The notes beneath the pieces are model-generated. The model was not told the DNA's origin and did no database searches. It saw only the letters and a program-made list of their open reading frames with translations. From positions 1 to 64,000 of the forward strand of contig QCCH01000004.1 of assembly GCA_003281315.1 (NCBI GenBank): DNA of 64,000 nucleotides. Direction: 5' to 3'. A program made the translations under genes and the position numbers. This DNA is from Prochlorococcus sp. AG-347-K20 (GTDB lineage Bacteria > Cyanobacteriota > Cyanobacteriia > PCC-6307 > Cyanobiaceae). Below are positions 1-8,445 of the stretch, one piece after another. The number at the start of each line of letters is the position of its first letter. Positions within the stretch are counted from its first letter, which is position 1.

Positions 1-815
1 AAGAACCTTTGGAATCTAATTCACCACTTTTGGAGGTTGAAAAGAATCTTATTCTTACCCCTCACTTAGGAGCATCTACTCGGGAAGCACAAGAAAATGT
101 AGCAGTTGATGTTGCAGAACAAATAAGAGATGTCTTGCTTGGTTTATCTGCTAGAACTGCAGTAAATATTCCAGGTTTGAGCCCTGATATTATGGATAGT
201 CTAAAACCTCATTTGCAGTTAGCTGAAACAATGGGTCTGCTTATAAGCCAGCTTTCAGGTGGACAGATACAGAAACTAGAAGTAAAGCTTCAAGGTGAAT
301 TTGTTCAACATCCTTCTCAGCCATTAATAATAGCTAGTCTAAAAGGCCTTCTAAGTAAAGCTTTGGGAGATAGGATTAATTATGTGAATGCTTCTCTAGA
401 AGCAGATTCAAGAGGTATTTCAGTAGTCGAGAATAAAGATGAGGCAAGACCTGAATTTGCTAGTGGATCGCTTCAGTTAACCACTTATGGAGATAATGGA
501 GATCATAGTGTAGCAGGAAGCATTTTTGCTGATGGGGAATTAAGAATTATTAGTATTGATCAATATCCTGTTAATGTATCGCCAAGTAGATACATGCTGG
601 TTACAAGGCATAGGGATATGCCTGGTATTATTGGCAAACTTGGTTCTTTATTGGGTAGCAACAATGTAAATATTGCCTCAATGCAAGTTGGGCGCAAAAT
701 TGTTAGAGGAGAAGCTGTTATGGTTCTAAGTATTGATGATCCAATTCCTAATAAGTTGCTTGACACCATTATTGAAGTAGAGGGAATTACCAACGCTAAT
801 CCAGTTACTCTATAA
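1..815 (+). CDS. serA: D-3-phosphoglycerate dehydrogenase, C-terminal part (cut by window start)
   Basis: SerA oxidises 3-phosphoglycerate to 3-phosphohydroxypyruvate, the first step of serine synthesis in the cytoplasm. The gene enters the window already in frame (first full codon at base 3), so the N-terminal part and start codon lie outside. The first residues carry the end of the catalytic/NAD-binding region: TPHLGAST, containing the conserved His of the 2-hydroxyacid dehydrogenase family, then a run beginning AQENVA. The middle matches the intervening (ASB) domain of long-type SerA. The last ~75 residues form an ACT domain beginning [12 protein letters not shown], the usual serine-sensing regulatory module. 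It stops 17 bases before prmA on the same strand. The identity is firm; only the missing 5' part is unknown. Confidence 0.93.
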   Translation, partial: EPLESNSPLLEVEKNLILTPHLGASTREAQENVAVDVAEQIRDVLLGLSARTAVNIPGLSPDIMDSLKPHLQLAETMGLLISQLSGGQIQKLEVKLQGEFVQHPSQPLIIASLKGLLSKALGDRINYVNASLEADSRGISVVENKDEARPEFASGSLQLTTYGDNGDHSVAGSIFADGELRIISIDQYPVNVSPSRYMLVTRHRDMPGIIGKLGSLLGSNNVNIASMQVGRKIVRGEAVMVLSIDDPIPNKLLDTIIEVEGITNANPVTL

Positions 816-832
816 AATGTCCTAATCTATTA

Positions 833-1744
833 ATGGCAATTAAAGATTGGTATAAACTCACTTTTCTGATAGAAAGTGATTTAGAAGAAATTATTATTTG
901 GAAATTAAATGAGCTGGGAATATTTAGTTTTTCATTTGAATATTTAATTAAAAATGAAAATAAAAAAGAGGTAAATATATGGCTTCCAGTTGATGATTGG
1001 GGCGAGAGTTCTAGGTGTCTTTTTGAAAAAATAATTAGCAAACTTCTAAACATTAATGCCCCTAAGAATCAATTTTTTGACTGGAGTATTATTAAAGAGG
1101 AGGATTGGTTGACAAGCTGGAAGAAATATTGGGCGCCTGAATTAGTAGGAAATCATTTTTTAATATTGCCTTTTTGGATAAATCTAAATGAAAAATTTAA
1201 AGATAAACAGATCATAAAAATTGATCCTGGAGCAGCCTTTGGTACAGGAAGTCACCCTTCGACTTATCTTTGTTTGGAAAAAATGGAAAATATTTTATTT
1301 TCTGATAAAAAGGTGTTAGATATTGGGAGTGGTAGCGGGATTTTGAGTGTCGCCGCAAGGTTGCTTGGCGCTAAAGAGGTTTGTGCAGTAGATAATGATT
1401 ATTTAGCTATAAATTCAACTAACTCTAATTTTCAACTAAATTTCGATAATTTAGAAAACTTAAATACATATTTGGGATCTTTTAATGAGGTAATTTTAAA
1501 AAATCAACTCAAACAGTTTGATTTTGTTTTATGTAATATTCTTGCTGAAGTAATAAAAGAAATGATTCCAAATATTTATAAGTGCTTGAAAAACAATGGG
1601 GAAGTCATTTTAAGTGGAATTCTGAATTCACAAAAAGATGAAATAATAAAAATATTAATTCAGAATGACTTGAAATTATTGGATGTATCAACTAGAAAAG
1701 ATTGGGCATGCATTTCTGCGCAAAAAGCCAGCGATCAAACCTAA
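833..1744 (+). CDS. prmA: Ribosomal protein L11 methyltransferase
   Basis: PrmA methylates ribosomal protein L11 using S-adenosylmethionine. The 303-residue protein has the expected two-part design: a variable N-terminal L11-recognition region, then a Rossmann-type methyltransferase domain. The family signature FGTGSHPST lies near residue 137, the SAM-binding motif I LDIGSGSG near 162, and the post-I acidic segment AVDND follows. The catalytic-region motif CNILAEV lies near residue 237. The length is normal for the family. It follows serA closely (17 bases) on the same strand, so the two are probably cotranscribed; no functional link between them is implied. Confidence 0.93.
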   Translation: MAIKDWYKLTFLIESDLEEIIIWKLNELGIFSFSFEYLIKNENKKEVNIWLPVDDWGESSRCLFEKIISKLLNINAPKNQFFDWSIIKEEDWLTSWKKYWAPELVGNHFLILPFWINLNEKFKDKQIIKIDPGAAFGTGSHPSTYLCLEKMENILFSDKKVLDIGSGSGILSVAARLLGAKEVCAVDNDYLAINSTNSNFQLNFDNLENLNTYLGSFNEVILKNQLKQFDFVLCNILAEVIKEMIPNIYKCLKNNGEVILSGILNSQKDEIIKILIQNDLKLLDVSTRKDWACISAQKASDQT

Positions 1745-1814
1745 GTATAAGTTTTTCTTATAAATACTCATTAATACATTTTATTGTGTCATTTTTTACT
1801 TCAAAATCTCACAT

Positions 1815-1860
1815 ATCGACCCAATCGATGTTAAAAATGTAGTTGATAGGTATTAACTAC
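1815..1860 (+). promoter_or_regulatory. Two inverted repeats in the petF upstream region
   Basis: The 134-base gap before petF holds two short inverted repeats. ATCGA (1815-1819) faces TCGAT (1825-1829) across CCCAA, and GTAGTT (1839-1844) faces AACTAC (1855-1860) across ten bases. The second ends 18 bases before the petF ATG and could fold as a leader hairpin or bind a protein dimer. No known operator was recognised, so function is inference. Confidence 0.3.
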
Positions 1861-1878
1861 CAACAATTTTTTATTTAA

Positions 1879-2178
1879 ATGGCTTCTTACAAAGTTACAC
1901 TCATCAACGAAGGTGAAGGTCTCAATTCAACTATCGAAGTACCTGATGACCAGTACATCCTTGATGCTGCTGAAGAACAAGGTATAGACCTTCCTTATTC
2001 CTGCAGAGCTGGAGCATGTTCAACATGCGCTGGAAAAGTTACTTCAGGTAGTGTTGATCAATCAGATCAAAGTTTCTTGGATGATGACCAACTAGAAGCT
2101 GGTTTTGTACTTACATGTGTTGCTTATCCAACATCTGACGTAACAATTACAACTCATGCTGAGGAAGAATTGTATTAA
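1879..2178 (+). CDS. petF: Plant-type [2Fe-2S] ferredoxin
   Basis: This is the soluble ferredoxin that accepts electrons from photosystem I and passes them to ferredoxin-NADP reductase and other enzymes. The 99-residue protein has the canonical plant-type cluster ligands at Cys42, Cys47, Cys50 and Cys80 (pattern C-X4-C-X2-C, then a distal Cys) in the context [10 protein letters not shown]. The chain is acidic, as expected for docking to photosystem I, and the length is exactly typical. It appears monocistronic: a spaced upstream region with inverted repeats precedes it and a strong hairpin terminator follows at 2224-2251. Codon use is more GC-rich than in its neighbours, which fits high expression. 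Confidence 0.96.
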   Translation: MASYKVTLINEGEGLNSTIEVPDDQYILDAAEEQGIDLPYSCRAGACSTCAGKVTSGSVDQSDQSFLDDDQLEAGFVLTCVAYPTSDVTITTHAEEELY

Positions 2179-2223
2179 TTATAAAAAATTAACTTTTCTA
2201 AGTTGATTATTCATTATTTCTCT

Positions 2224-2251
2224 GCCACCCTCTATAAAGGTGGCTTTTTTT
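2224..2251 (+). terminator. Rho-independent terminator of petF
   Basis: A perfect six-base stem, GCCACC (2224-2229) with GGTGGC (2239-2244), encloses a nine-base loop and is followed by seven T residues. It lies 46 bases after the petF stop and just before the next start codon, so it probably ends the ferredoxin transcript. Confidence 0.85.
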
Positions 2252-2255
2252 ATGG

Positions 2256-2624
2256 ATGAATAAATTTGAATTTTTCAAGACTGGTAGTGTTCAATCAAGT
2301 TATGGAGGTCAGTACAGTTATAGGGTAATTGGACCATGTTGCAGACTATATGATAGGGAAGAGTTACCCTGGCCCTGTTCAAGACTTGCTTGGAGAAGTA
2401 AGGAGCCTAGTTGGAGAAGAATAGGCTCTAGGTTCGTTGCTGATATGGCTTCACGAAAATGCCCATCTTACTCAGTTCAGATTTTGGAGCCTGGATCAAA
2501 ACCTGTTGAAACGGTTATAACTTTTTTTTCGAAGAAATTTTCTTCTGATATACAAGAATGGTGGTATAGCAAAAAACCAGACTCAAAAGAGCCTGGTAAT
2601 ATCTTCCCATCTGAAGTTAGTTAG
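2256..2624 (+). CDS. Conserved cyanobacterial protein of unknown function
   Basis: The function of this 122-residue protein is not recognised. It is rich in Trp, Arg and Ser and carries an adjacent Cys pair (Cys28, Cys29) plus Cys41, in the sequences GPCCRLYDRE and PWPCSRLAWR. It has no signal peptide or membrane segment and looks like a compact soluble domain. The amino-acid mix is not that of random AT-rich sequence, and base composition is higher in GC than nearby spacers, which supports coding. The start is an ATG immediately after the petF terminator. It is convergent with the pentapeptide gene, ending 9 bases short of it. I recall similar proteins annotated only as hypothetical in marine picocyanobacteria. 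Confidence 0.75.
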   Translation: MNKFEFFKTGSVQSSYGGQYSYRVIGPCCRLYDREELPWPCSRLAWRSKEPSWRRIGSRFVADMASRKCPSYSVQILEPGSKPVETVITFFSKKFSSDIQEWWYSKKPDSKEPGNIFPSEVS

Positions 2625-2633
2625 CTTTAAATC

Positions 2634-3197
2634 TTATGCTTTTGGCTTTGGTGGCATGTAACCTTTTAAGCCAGTGCATTCAAGACTATCAATTGTATTA
2701 ACTCCAGTTTGTGGGTTAGTTCCACTAGCTCTTTCACATAATGATTTTCTTTGAGAAAGATCAAGATTTGCATCTGTAAAGTCTGCACCATCTATAATTG
2801 CTCCATCAAAAACACTTTTCATTAGCTCACCATTTGTAAGATTCGCATCAGATAAATCAGCATTATCAAAACGTACAGCATATGCAATAAGATCTTTCAT
2901 GTTGGCGCTTTTGAAACTAGAATTCTGTGCAGTTGTCACGCTCATATACGCGCCTTGAAGATTAGCTTCTCCTAAATCTTGATAAGATAAATCATATTTT
3001 ACAAATTCATTATTTTGAAGATCTGCTCCATGAAGATCTTCTTTCAATCCATCTACTGATGAAGGATCACTAGGATAAAGTGCATTAGCAGAAATTGGAT
3101 TAATAAGTAACCCAACAATTAAAGGAAGAAAAATAAATAGTCTTTTAAAAGACTTATGTAGTGATGAAAAAATAGAGACCATTTCGATCGACGTCAA
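2634..3197 (-). CDS. Exported pentapeptide-repeat protein
   Basis: This 187-residue protein begins with a hydrophobic segment (about residues 20-37) ending in an Ala-x-Ala-type site after residue 39, so it is probably exported to the thylakoid lumen or periplasm. Residues ~55-150 show the A(D/N)LXX pentapeptide periodicity, for example GADLQ, EANLQ, NADLS and GADFT, which folds as a right-handed beta helix. The C-terminus holds two cysteines (SLCER and LECTG) that could form a disulphide. The role of such lumenal pentapeptide proteins in cyanobacteria is unknown. An internal Met at residue 6 is an alternative start. It is convergent with the preceding gene. Confidence 0.82.
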   Translation of the reverse strand: MTSIEMVSIFSSLHKSFKRLFIFLPLIVGLLINPISANALYPSDPSSVDGLKEDLHGADLQNNEFVKYDLSYQDLGEANLQGAYMSVTTAQNSSFKSANMKDLIAYAVRFDNADLSDANLTNGELMKSVFDGAIIDGADFTDANLDLSQRKSLCERASGTNPQTGVNTIDSLECTGLKGYMPPKPKA

Positions 3198-3268
3198 ATA
3201 GAAAAACCTAAGACTATTATTTCATGGGTTGGTCATTTACAACGCTCCTGCTAACGAACTGTTGCAGT

Positions 3269-4207
3269 TTATTTTATTTCTGCAGTTAGAAAATCTTTGG
3301 CAAGGTGAGTATTTGGGAAAACTTTTTGCGCCTCCTTGAGCAAATCGCCTGGAGTAATTGAATTTTTATTAGTGTATCTTGGACTTAAATGAGTAATAAT
3401 TAATTTTTTTGTATTAGATAATAATGCTGTTTTGGCAGCCATGATTGTTGTGGAATGTAATTTTTCATAGGCCATGCTCTCATCCTCCTGAGAAAATGTT
3501 GATTCATGTACGAGTAAATCGGCATTTTTCGATAGTGAAACAGCTGATTCGCTAAAGACTGTATCTGTGCAATAAACAAAACTTTCTCCTTTTCTAGGAG
3601 GTCCACAGAATTCTTTTCCATCAAATGTCCTCCCATCCGCCAATACGACTTTTTTACCTTGTTGCAGTTCTGAATAAATTGGCCCAGGTGCTATTTTTAG
3701 AGATTCTGCTTTTTTGATATCAAATATACCTGGCTTATCTTTCTCACTCACCCTATAACCATAAGCTGGTATTTTATGTTTAAGGCAGGCGCAATCTACT
3801 TTTATTTTGTTGTTTTCAAATAGAATTTTATTTTTTGATGCAAAATTTTCAACTTCTACAAAACGCAATGGGAATGACAATTTGCAAAAACTACTTTTAA
3901 GTGCTGAATCTATAAAACTTCGCAACTCTGAAGGACCGTAAATTTCAATACCGTTACTATTTCCTGATAAACCTAGGGTAGCCAAAAGTCCAGGCAAACC
4001 ATAAATATGATCTCCATGCATATGAGTAATAAATATTTTTTTGATTTGTGAAGATTTAATATTGCTTTTCATGATTTGATGTTGTGTCCCCTCTCCACAA
4101 TCAAAAAGCCAAACTTCTGATGACTGTGATAATTTAAGTGCTAGGGAAGAAACATTTCTCGTTAAGGATGGTACTCCTGAGCTTGTTCCTAAGAAGGTGA
4201 TATTCAC
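3269..4207 (-). CDS. rnz: Ribonuclease Z
   Basis: RNase Z is the endonuclease that trims the 3' trailer from tRNA precursors. The 312-residue length is typical of the short bacterial form. The N-terminus reads FLGTSSGVPS, as in the family, and the metallo-beta-lactamase zinc motif HMHGDH lies at residues 62-67. Further metal ligands appear as CTDT and VHEST in the C-terminal half, followed by THLSPRY. The start is ATG. It is divergent from the SpoIID-like gene (89-base gap) and follows the pentapeptide-repeat gene on the same strand with a 71-base gap. Identity is secure. Confidence 0.93.
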   Translation of the reverse strand: MNITFLGTSSGVPSLTRNVSSLALKLSQSSEVWLFDCGEGTQHQIMKSNIKSSQIKKIFITHMHGDHIYGLPGLLATLGLSGNSNGIEIYGPSELRSFIDSALKSSFCKLSFPLRFVEVENFASKNKILFENNKIKVDCACLKHKIPAYGYRVSEKDKPGIFDIKKAESLKIAPGPIYSELQQGKKVVLADGRTFDGKEFCGPPRKGESFVYCTDTVFSESAVSLSKNADLLVHESTFSQEDESMAYEKLHSTTIMAAKTALLSNTKKLIITHLSPRYTNKNSITPGDLLKEAQKVFPNTHLAKDFLTAEIK

Positions 4208-4296
4208 TTATTTGTTATATTTTTAGTTTTATATCTGGATTAAATCTAGACTTTTAGTCAAACTTAGGCAAATTATGCATTTGTTTTTTAAACAAA

Positions 4297-5472
4297 GTGA
4301 TACTTAAATTTAAAAATAATTACAGAAAATTTTGTCTGATTAGTATTTTTTTTATTTGTGTTTTTCAGAGCGAAAGTGTTTTTGCATCTAGAGAGCCCAT
4401 AATCAGGGTTTTAATATCAAGAAATAACAATTTAAGGATTAGATCAGACAGATCAATTCCTTTAACCATTGAGGGTAAATCTTTTTCAAGTAAAAAAATA
4501 AAAGGTTTGACTTTGAAAAATGAGAAAAATAGAAAAATTTTATATTTTGACAAAAATAAACAAAAAAAATATGACTTAAAAAGTAATCAAAAATTTGAAG
4601 TTCGCTCTTCCGATGTAAGAGGTATATGGGTTGGTCAGAAGAGATTTTATGGTAAGCTTAATCTCTTTGTCCTTGATTCTGAAATATTGGTAGTAAATGT
4701 TTTAGGAATAGAAAAATATCTAAGTAGTGTAGTGGGCTCAGAGATGCCAACAAAATGGCCTATCGAAGCATTAAAAGCACAAGCAATAGCCTCTAGAACT
4801 TATGCATTAAAGCAAAAGGGAAATAATTTATTTGATATAGATTCAACCCAGAAAAATCAAGTCTATAACGGCTTGGAGTCAAGAACTTATAAAACTATCA
4901 GAGCCGTTAAAAGTACAAGATCTTTGGTTTTAACGTATAAGAATAAATTAATTAATGCTTTGTTCCATAGCAGCTCAGGTGGAATGACAGAAAACAGTGA
5001 AGATGTATGGAAGAATAAATATCCATATTTATCAAGTGTGAAAGATTTTGATAAAAATAATCCAAAATTTAGATGGCAAAAAAAATTTTCAAGTAATGAA
5101 TTAACAAATTTATTTCCCAAGATTGGAGGTTTAAGAAATATAGAGATTCTAGATATTACTAGCACGGGGAGGGTAAAAAATGTAAAAGTTATTGGGGCTT
5201 ATAATTCTGATCAAATGCCTGGGGTAGTGTTAAGAAAAAGATTAGGACTAAACAGTAATTTTGTGAGATTTAAATTTTTTGAGGAAGAATCAAACAACAA
5301 TTTTCCTATAAAAAAAGGTTTGATAGTTTTTGGACAGGGATCAGGTCATGGAGTAGGAATGAGTCAATGGGGTGCTAAATATCTAGCGTCCAGAGGTCAA
5401 AAAGCTGAAAGAATATTAAAGTATTTTTATAGGGATGTGCAGATTAAACCTTTTAGAAAAGATTTTCTATAG
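4297..5472 (+). CDS. SpoIID/LytB-domain exported protein
   Basis: This is a 391-residue protein with a GTG start and an N-terminal signal peptide (hydrophobic residues ~13-22, likely cleavage after residue 30). The central region contains VVGSEMPTKWPIEALKAQA, the SpoIID core carrying the catalytic Glu of this amidase/lytic-transglycosylase-like family. It is followed by ASRTYAL, and the C-terminus carries GQGSGHGVGMSQWG, also a SpoIID hallmark. In sporulating bacteria SpoIID cleaves denuded glycan strands; cyanobacteria do not sporulate, so here it is presumably a periplasmic peptidoglycan remodelling enzyme (inference). It is convergent with truB, with only three bases between stop codons. 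Confidence 0.87.
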   Translation: MILKFKNNYRKFCLISIFFICVFQSESVFASREPIIRVLISRNNNLRIRSDRSIPLTIEGKSFSSKKIKGLTLKNEKNRKILYFDKNKQKKYDLKSNQKFEVRSSDVRGIWVGQKRFYGKLNLFVLDSEILVVNVLGIEKYLSSVVGSEMPTKWPIEALKAQAIASRTYALKQKGNNLFDIDSTQKNQVYNGLESRTYKTIRAVKSTRSLVLTYKNKLINALFHSSSGGMTENSEDVWKNKYPYLSSVKDFDKNNPKFRWQKKFSSNELTNLFPKIGGLRNIEILDITSTGRVKNVKVIGAYNSDQMPGVVLRKRLGLNSNFVRFKFFEEESNNNFPIKKGLIVFGQGSGHGVGMSQWGAKYLASRGQKAERILKYFYRDVQIKPFRKDFL

Positions 5473-5475
5473 AAG

Positions 5476-6393
5476 TTATTTAGCATTAAGGACTAATTTT
5501 GGATTTATATTTAATTGATCTTTACTTAGGAAGCCAATCCCGTGAAGTGTTTGTTTTTTATCTATTACTTTTATGGGTTTTTTATAATCAAAAGACTTAC
5601 TACCCTTGAAGTAATTAATATCAACTTTAATTGCTCTTCCTGTTTGCCAAAAATTGATTTGTTCTTCGGTACTTAAGACAAATGATGAAATGTGATTAAG
5701 AGCAGCAATTGTTGGAATAATAAAATTTTTCGAGTTTTTTTTACCTTTTTCGATATCAGATATTTTTATCGAGTTTTCTTGATCAAAGCCACAAGCTGAT
5801 ATTCTTTTTAGTTGTAGAAGGCAACCTTCGGAATTAAGAATTTCTCCTAAATCTCTTGCAATTGCTCTTATGTATGTGCCAGCTGAACATTTGATTTTTA
5901 TTTCTATTATGCCGTTTATTTGGTCCCATGTAATTAAAGTAAGTTCGTCTATTTTTACTTCTCTTGGTGCTAATTCAAAAACTTCATTCCTGAAAGATTT
6001 TTTATAAGCTCTCTCACCATTAAGGTGCACACTAGATACTTTCGGCGGAATTTGTTTAATAATACCTCTAAATCTATTTAAGTATTGATCTAATTTTTCA
6101 TAACTAATTTTTGGCCAACTTTTTTGATTAATGATTTCTCCGTGAATATCATCAGTGTTAGTTCTTATCCCTAATTTAATTTGTCCTATGTAAGTTTTTC
6201 CCTGGGGAAGATATTGAATAAATCTTGTTGCACTGCCTATCGCAATTGGTAATGTTCCTATAACTTCTGGGTCAAGAGTTCCTGTGTGGCCGACTTTTTT
6301 TGTATTTAGTAACTTCCTTATTTGTTTAACACAATCATGTGAGGTACATCCTTTATCTTTATTAATTACTAAGAATCCATCTTTAGTTTCCAT
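5476..6393 (-). CDS. truB: tRNA pseudouridine-55 synthase
   Basis: TruB converts U55 in the T-arm of tRNAs to pseudouridine. The 305-residue protein begins with the family motif [13 protein letters not shown]. The catalytic Asp is Asp41 in [10 protein letters not shown]. Downstream motifs such as [13 protein letters not shown] match the conserved C-terminal part of the catalytic domain. Length is normal. Its 5' end faces the methyltransferase gene at 6437, forming a divergent pair with about 43 bases between starts. Confidence 0.94.
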   Translation of the reverse strand: METKDGFLVINKDKGCTSHDCVKQIRKLLNTKKVGHTGTLDPEVIGTLPIAIGSATRFIQYLPQGKTYIGQIKLGIRTNTDDIHGEIINQKSWPKISYEKLDQYLNRFRGIIKQIPPKVSSVHLNGERAYKKSFRNEVFELAPREVKIDELTLITWDQINGIIEIKIKCSAGTYIRAIARDLGEILNSEGCLLQLKRISACGFDQENSIKISDIEKGKKNSKNFIIPTIAALNHISSFVLSTEEQINFWQTGRAIKVDINYFKGSKSFDYKKPIKVIDKKQTLHGIGFLSKDQLNINPKLVLNAK

Positions 6394-6436
6394 TTTTAAT
6401 ATTAAGAATACTTTGAGAAAGATTTATAATCATCCT

Positions 6437-7210
6437 ATGATTTTGGTATCGGAAATTTATAGTAAGAAATTGAAAAATAATAATATTATTGTAAAAGAGT
6501 TTTTAGACAATGCTTTTAATTTGAAATTACATTTAATGGAATACTTATCTATCAAAGAATGCGATTTAGATGGATTCCTTGCAAGTGCAAAGATGAATTT
6601 GGCAAATTCACATCCTGGAGATGCTTTGAATGATGTTTCAGATTTTTATACTGAGATTGTAGGAGATAGGCATGTAGCTGATTTAGCTGCTTGGCATATC
6701 ACAAGTAGGGACTACATTGCTGATACTTTAAGACTTCAGCAGAGATTTTCTAGAGATTTAGTTTTGGATTTTGGAGGGGGTATTGGCACGCATGCCTTAG
6801 CTAACGCTATGTCTTCAAAAGTTGAGCATGTGTTTTTTGTAGATATTAATCAAACAAATAGAAATTTTGTTGAATACAGGGCTAAGAAATTAGGAGTCGA
6901 AAAAAAAATTACTTTCTGCAAGACAATTCAAGATACACAAATATTGAAATTTGATACGATAATTTGTCTTGATGTTTTGGAACATCTTGCAGATCCAACT
7001 TCTCAAATTAATCATTTCAGTGAAATTATGGATAGTAATTCTATTGCTCTATTTAATTGGTATTTTTACAAAGGAGATAAGAATGAATATCCTTTTCATA
7101 TCGACGACATTCAAGTTGTTGAAAAGTTTTTTGAGACTCTTCAATCTAATTTTTTAGAAGTATTTCATCCTATTCTTATAACTACAAGAGCTTATAAGAA
7201 AATTAATTAA
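6437..7210 (+). CDS. Class I SAM-dependent methyltransferase, substrate unknown
   Basis: This is a 257-residue protein when begun at the ATG at 6437. The frame stays open upstream into truB, but that part is antisense to truB and looks spurious. The methyltransferase core shows motif I as [11 protein letters not shown] near residue 110, the acidic post-I strand FFVDIN, and a motif II-like [12 protein letters not shown]. This is the pattern of the Methyltransf_11/23 group that includes small-molecule and quinone methylases. The N-terminal ~90 residues are helical and match nothing I know. The substrate cannot be told from sequence. Its 3' end overlaps rpmA, on the other strand, by eight bases. 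Confidence 0.8.
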   Translation: MILVSEIYSKKLKNNNIIVKEFLDNAFNLKLHLMEYLSIKECDLDGFLASAKMNLANSHPGDALNDVSDFYTEIVGDRHVADLAAWHITSRDYIADTLRLQQRFSRDLVLDFGGGIGTHALANAMSSKVEHVFFVDINQTNRNFVEYRAKKLGVEKKITFCKTIQDTQILKFDTIICLDVLEHLADPTSQINHFSEIMDSNSIALFNWYFYKGDKNEYPFHIDDIQVVEKFFETLQSNFLEVFHPILITTRAYKKIN

Positions 7211-7463
7211 CTATATTAATTCTTTTTCTATTTCTTAAATTTCTTTTAATACTTTCAAAAGTTACGATTCCTTCTTTGAGTGCAAAAAGTGTGTCATCTT
7301 TCCCTTTCCCGACATTAATCCCCGGCAAAAAGGATGTACCTCTTTGGCGAATTAAAATTGATCCAGCAGTTACTTTTTCTCCTCCATAAGCTTTCACACC
7401 CAATCTTTTGGAATTTGAATCTCTTCCGTTTCTAGTAGAACCTGTTCCTTTTTTATGTGCCAT
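7203..7463 (-). CDS. rpmA: 50S ribosomal protein L27
   Basis: L27 sits near the peptidyl-transferase centre of the large ribosomal subunit. The 86-residue protein starts [16 protein letters not shown], the classic L27 N-terminus with no cleavable extension, and continues GVKAYGGE and [11 protein letters not shown] (often 'GT.F.PG.NVG'). It lies nine bases downstream of rplU, the usual bacterial rplU-rpmA arrangement, so the two are almost certainly cotranscribed. Its stop overlaps the 3' end of the convergent methyltransferase gene. Confidence 0.97.
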   Translation of the reverse strand: MAHKKGTGSTRNGRDSNSKRLGVKAYGGEKVTAGSILIRQRGTSFLPGINVGKGKDDTLFALKEGIVTFESIKRNLRNRKRINIVN

Positions 7464-7472
7464 TAGAAGTTT

Positions 7473-7913
7473 TTAATTTGTAGATTTTTCGGATTTTGGT
7501 TTAGTTTCCTTTTTAACAGTTTCTTTTTTTGAAGAAGACTTAGGAGTGCTTTTACCTATTGTAATAGATTTTACCATAACTCTTGTAAGTTCTTGTCTGT
7601 GCCCCATCTTTCTTCTTGTCTTTTTTTTGGGACGCATCTTGTATACAAGAATCTTTTTATCTCTTTTATGAGAAACTACTTCTAATTCAATTTTTGCATC
7701 TTTAACATAAGGTTTACCAATAGTTATAGACTCTTTGTCTTTTAAAACTAAAACTTTTTCCAGTATGATCTTGTCTTTCTCTTTTGCATTTAACCTATCT
7801 ATGTCATAGTATCTATCAACTTCGAACCAAAATTGTTGACCTGAGGTTTCTGCTATTGCATACAATTCATTACTTTTAGAAGAATTGTTAGAGGAGTTTT
7901 TAGAATTTGTCAT
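7473..7913 (-). CDS. rplU: 50S ribosomal protein L21 with extended termini
   Basis: L21 binds 23S rRNA near L20 in the large subunit. The L21 core runs from YAIAETSGQQFW through KMRPKKKTRRKMGHRQ, the highly basic rRNA-binding loop typical of the family. At 146 residues it is longer than the usual ~100. It has an N-terminal Asn/Ser-rich extension of ~15 residues and a C-terminal Lys/Ser/Thr-rich tail of ~30 residues, both low-complexity. It is the first gene of the rplU-rpmA pair and is transcribed divergently from kaiB, across a 143-base gap where other cyanobacteria carry kaiA. Confidence 0.95.
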   Translation of the reverse strand: MTNSKNSSNNSSKSNELYAIAETSGQQFWFEVDRYYDIDRLNAKEKDKIILEKVLVLKDKESITIGKPYVKDAKIELEVVSHKRDKKILVYKMRPKKKTRRKMGHRQELTRVMVKSITIGKSTPKSSSKKETVKKETKPKSEKSTN

Positions 7914-8056
7914 ATATTAAAGACGCTACTAGGCTCAAATTAATAATTTGATTAAGCCAAATAAGCAATCATAATTGTTTGTTTATTTTCTTATTTTGTA
8001 GTGTAATAAGTCAAGGGTAATTTTAAATCTTTCGTATCAATTCAGGCACTATAGCG

Positions 8057-8374
8057 ATGGCAGTAAGGAAAACATATATTTTAAAACTCTATGTTGCTGG
8101 AAATACTCCTAATTCGATGAGAGCTTTAAATACCTTAAGAGAAATATTAGATAATGAATTCAAAGGAGTTTATGCTTTGAAGGTTATCGATGTACTTAAA
8201 CAACCACAACTTGCAGAAGAAGATAAAATTTTAGCCACTCCCACTTTAGCTAAAATTTTACCACCACCAGTTAGAAAAATAATAGGTGATCTTTCAGATA
8301 GAGAAAAAGTTTTAATTGGTTTAGATTTACTTTTTGATGAATTAACTGAAACTGAATATAGTGGAGATAAATAA
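8057..8374 (+). CDS. kaiB: Circadian clock protein KaiB
   Basis: KaiB is the fold-switching clock protein that binds phosphorylated KaiC during the night phase. The 105-residue length matches the family. Recognisable stretches are the thioredoxin-like strand [14 protein letters not shown] and the [12 protein letters not shown] segment, which holds the cis-proline region. The C-terminus is acidic. kaiC follows after 71 bases on the same strand, so a kaiBC operon is likely. No kaiA is present upstream; the neighbouring gene is rplU. This is the arrangement described for Prochlorococcus, where the clock is thought to work as a damped, hourglass-like timer. Confidence 0.97.
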   Translation: MAVRKTYILKLYVAGNTPNSMRALNTLREILDNEFKGVYALKVIDVLKQPQLAEEDKILATPTLAKILPPPVRKIIGDLSDREKVLIGLDLLFDELTETEYSGDK

Positions 8375-8445
8375 CATATATAAAATTTTTAAAATTAAAA
8401 ATAAATTCAAAATTTATTTTATTTTTGTTTAATTAGCACAAAACT

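Noticed and set aside
805-1053. Minus-strand open frame opposite prmA
   Set aside because: It is a shadow of a well-supported gene, with no coding features of its own.
6284-6436. Upstream extension of the methyltransferase frame
   Set aside because: It runs antisense through the truB 5' end and has no family similarity; ATG 6437 lies just outside truB.
7914-8056. Possible kaiA remnant
   Set aside because: No readable KaiA-like segment remains in either strand of the gap.
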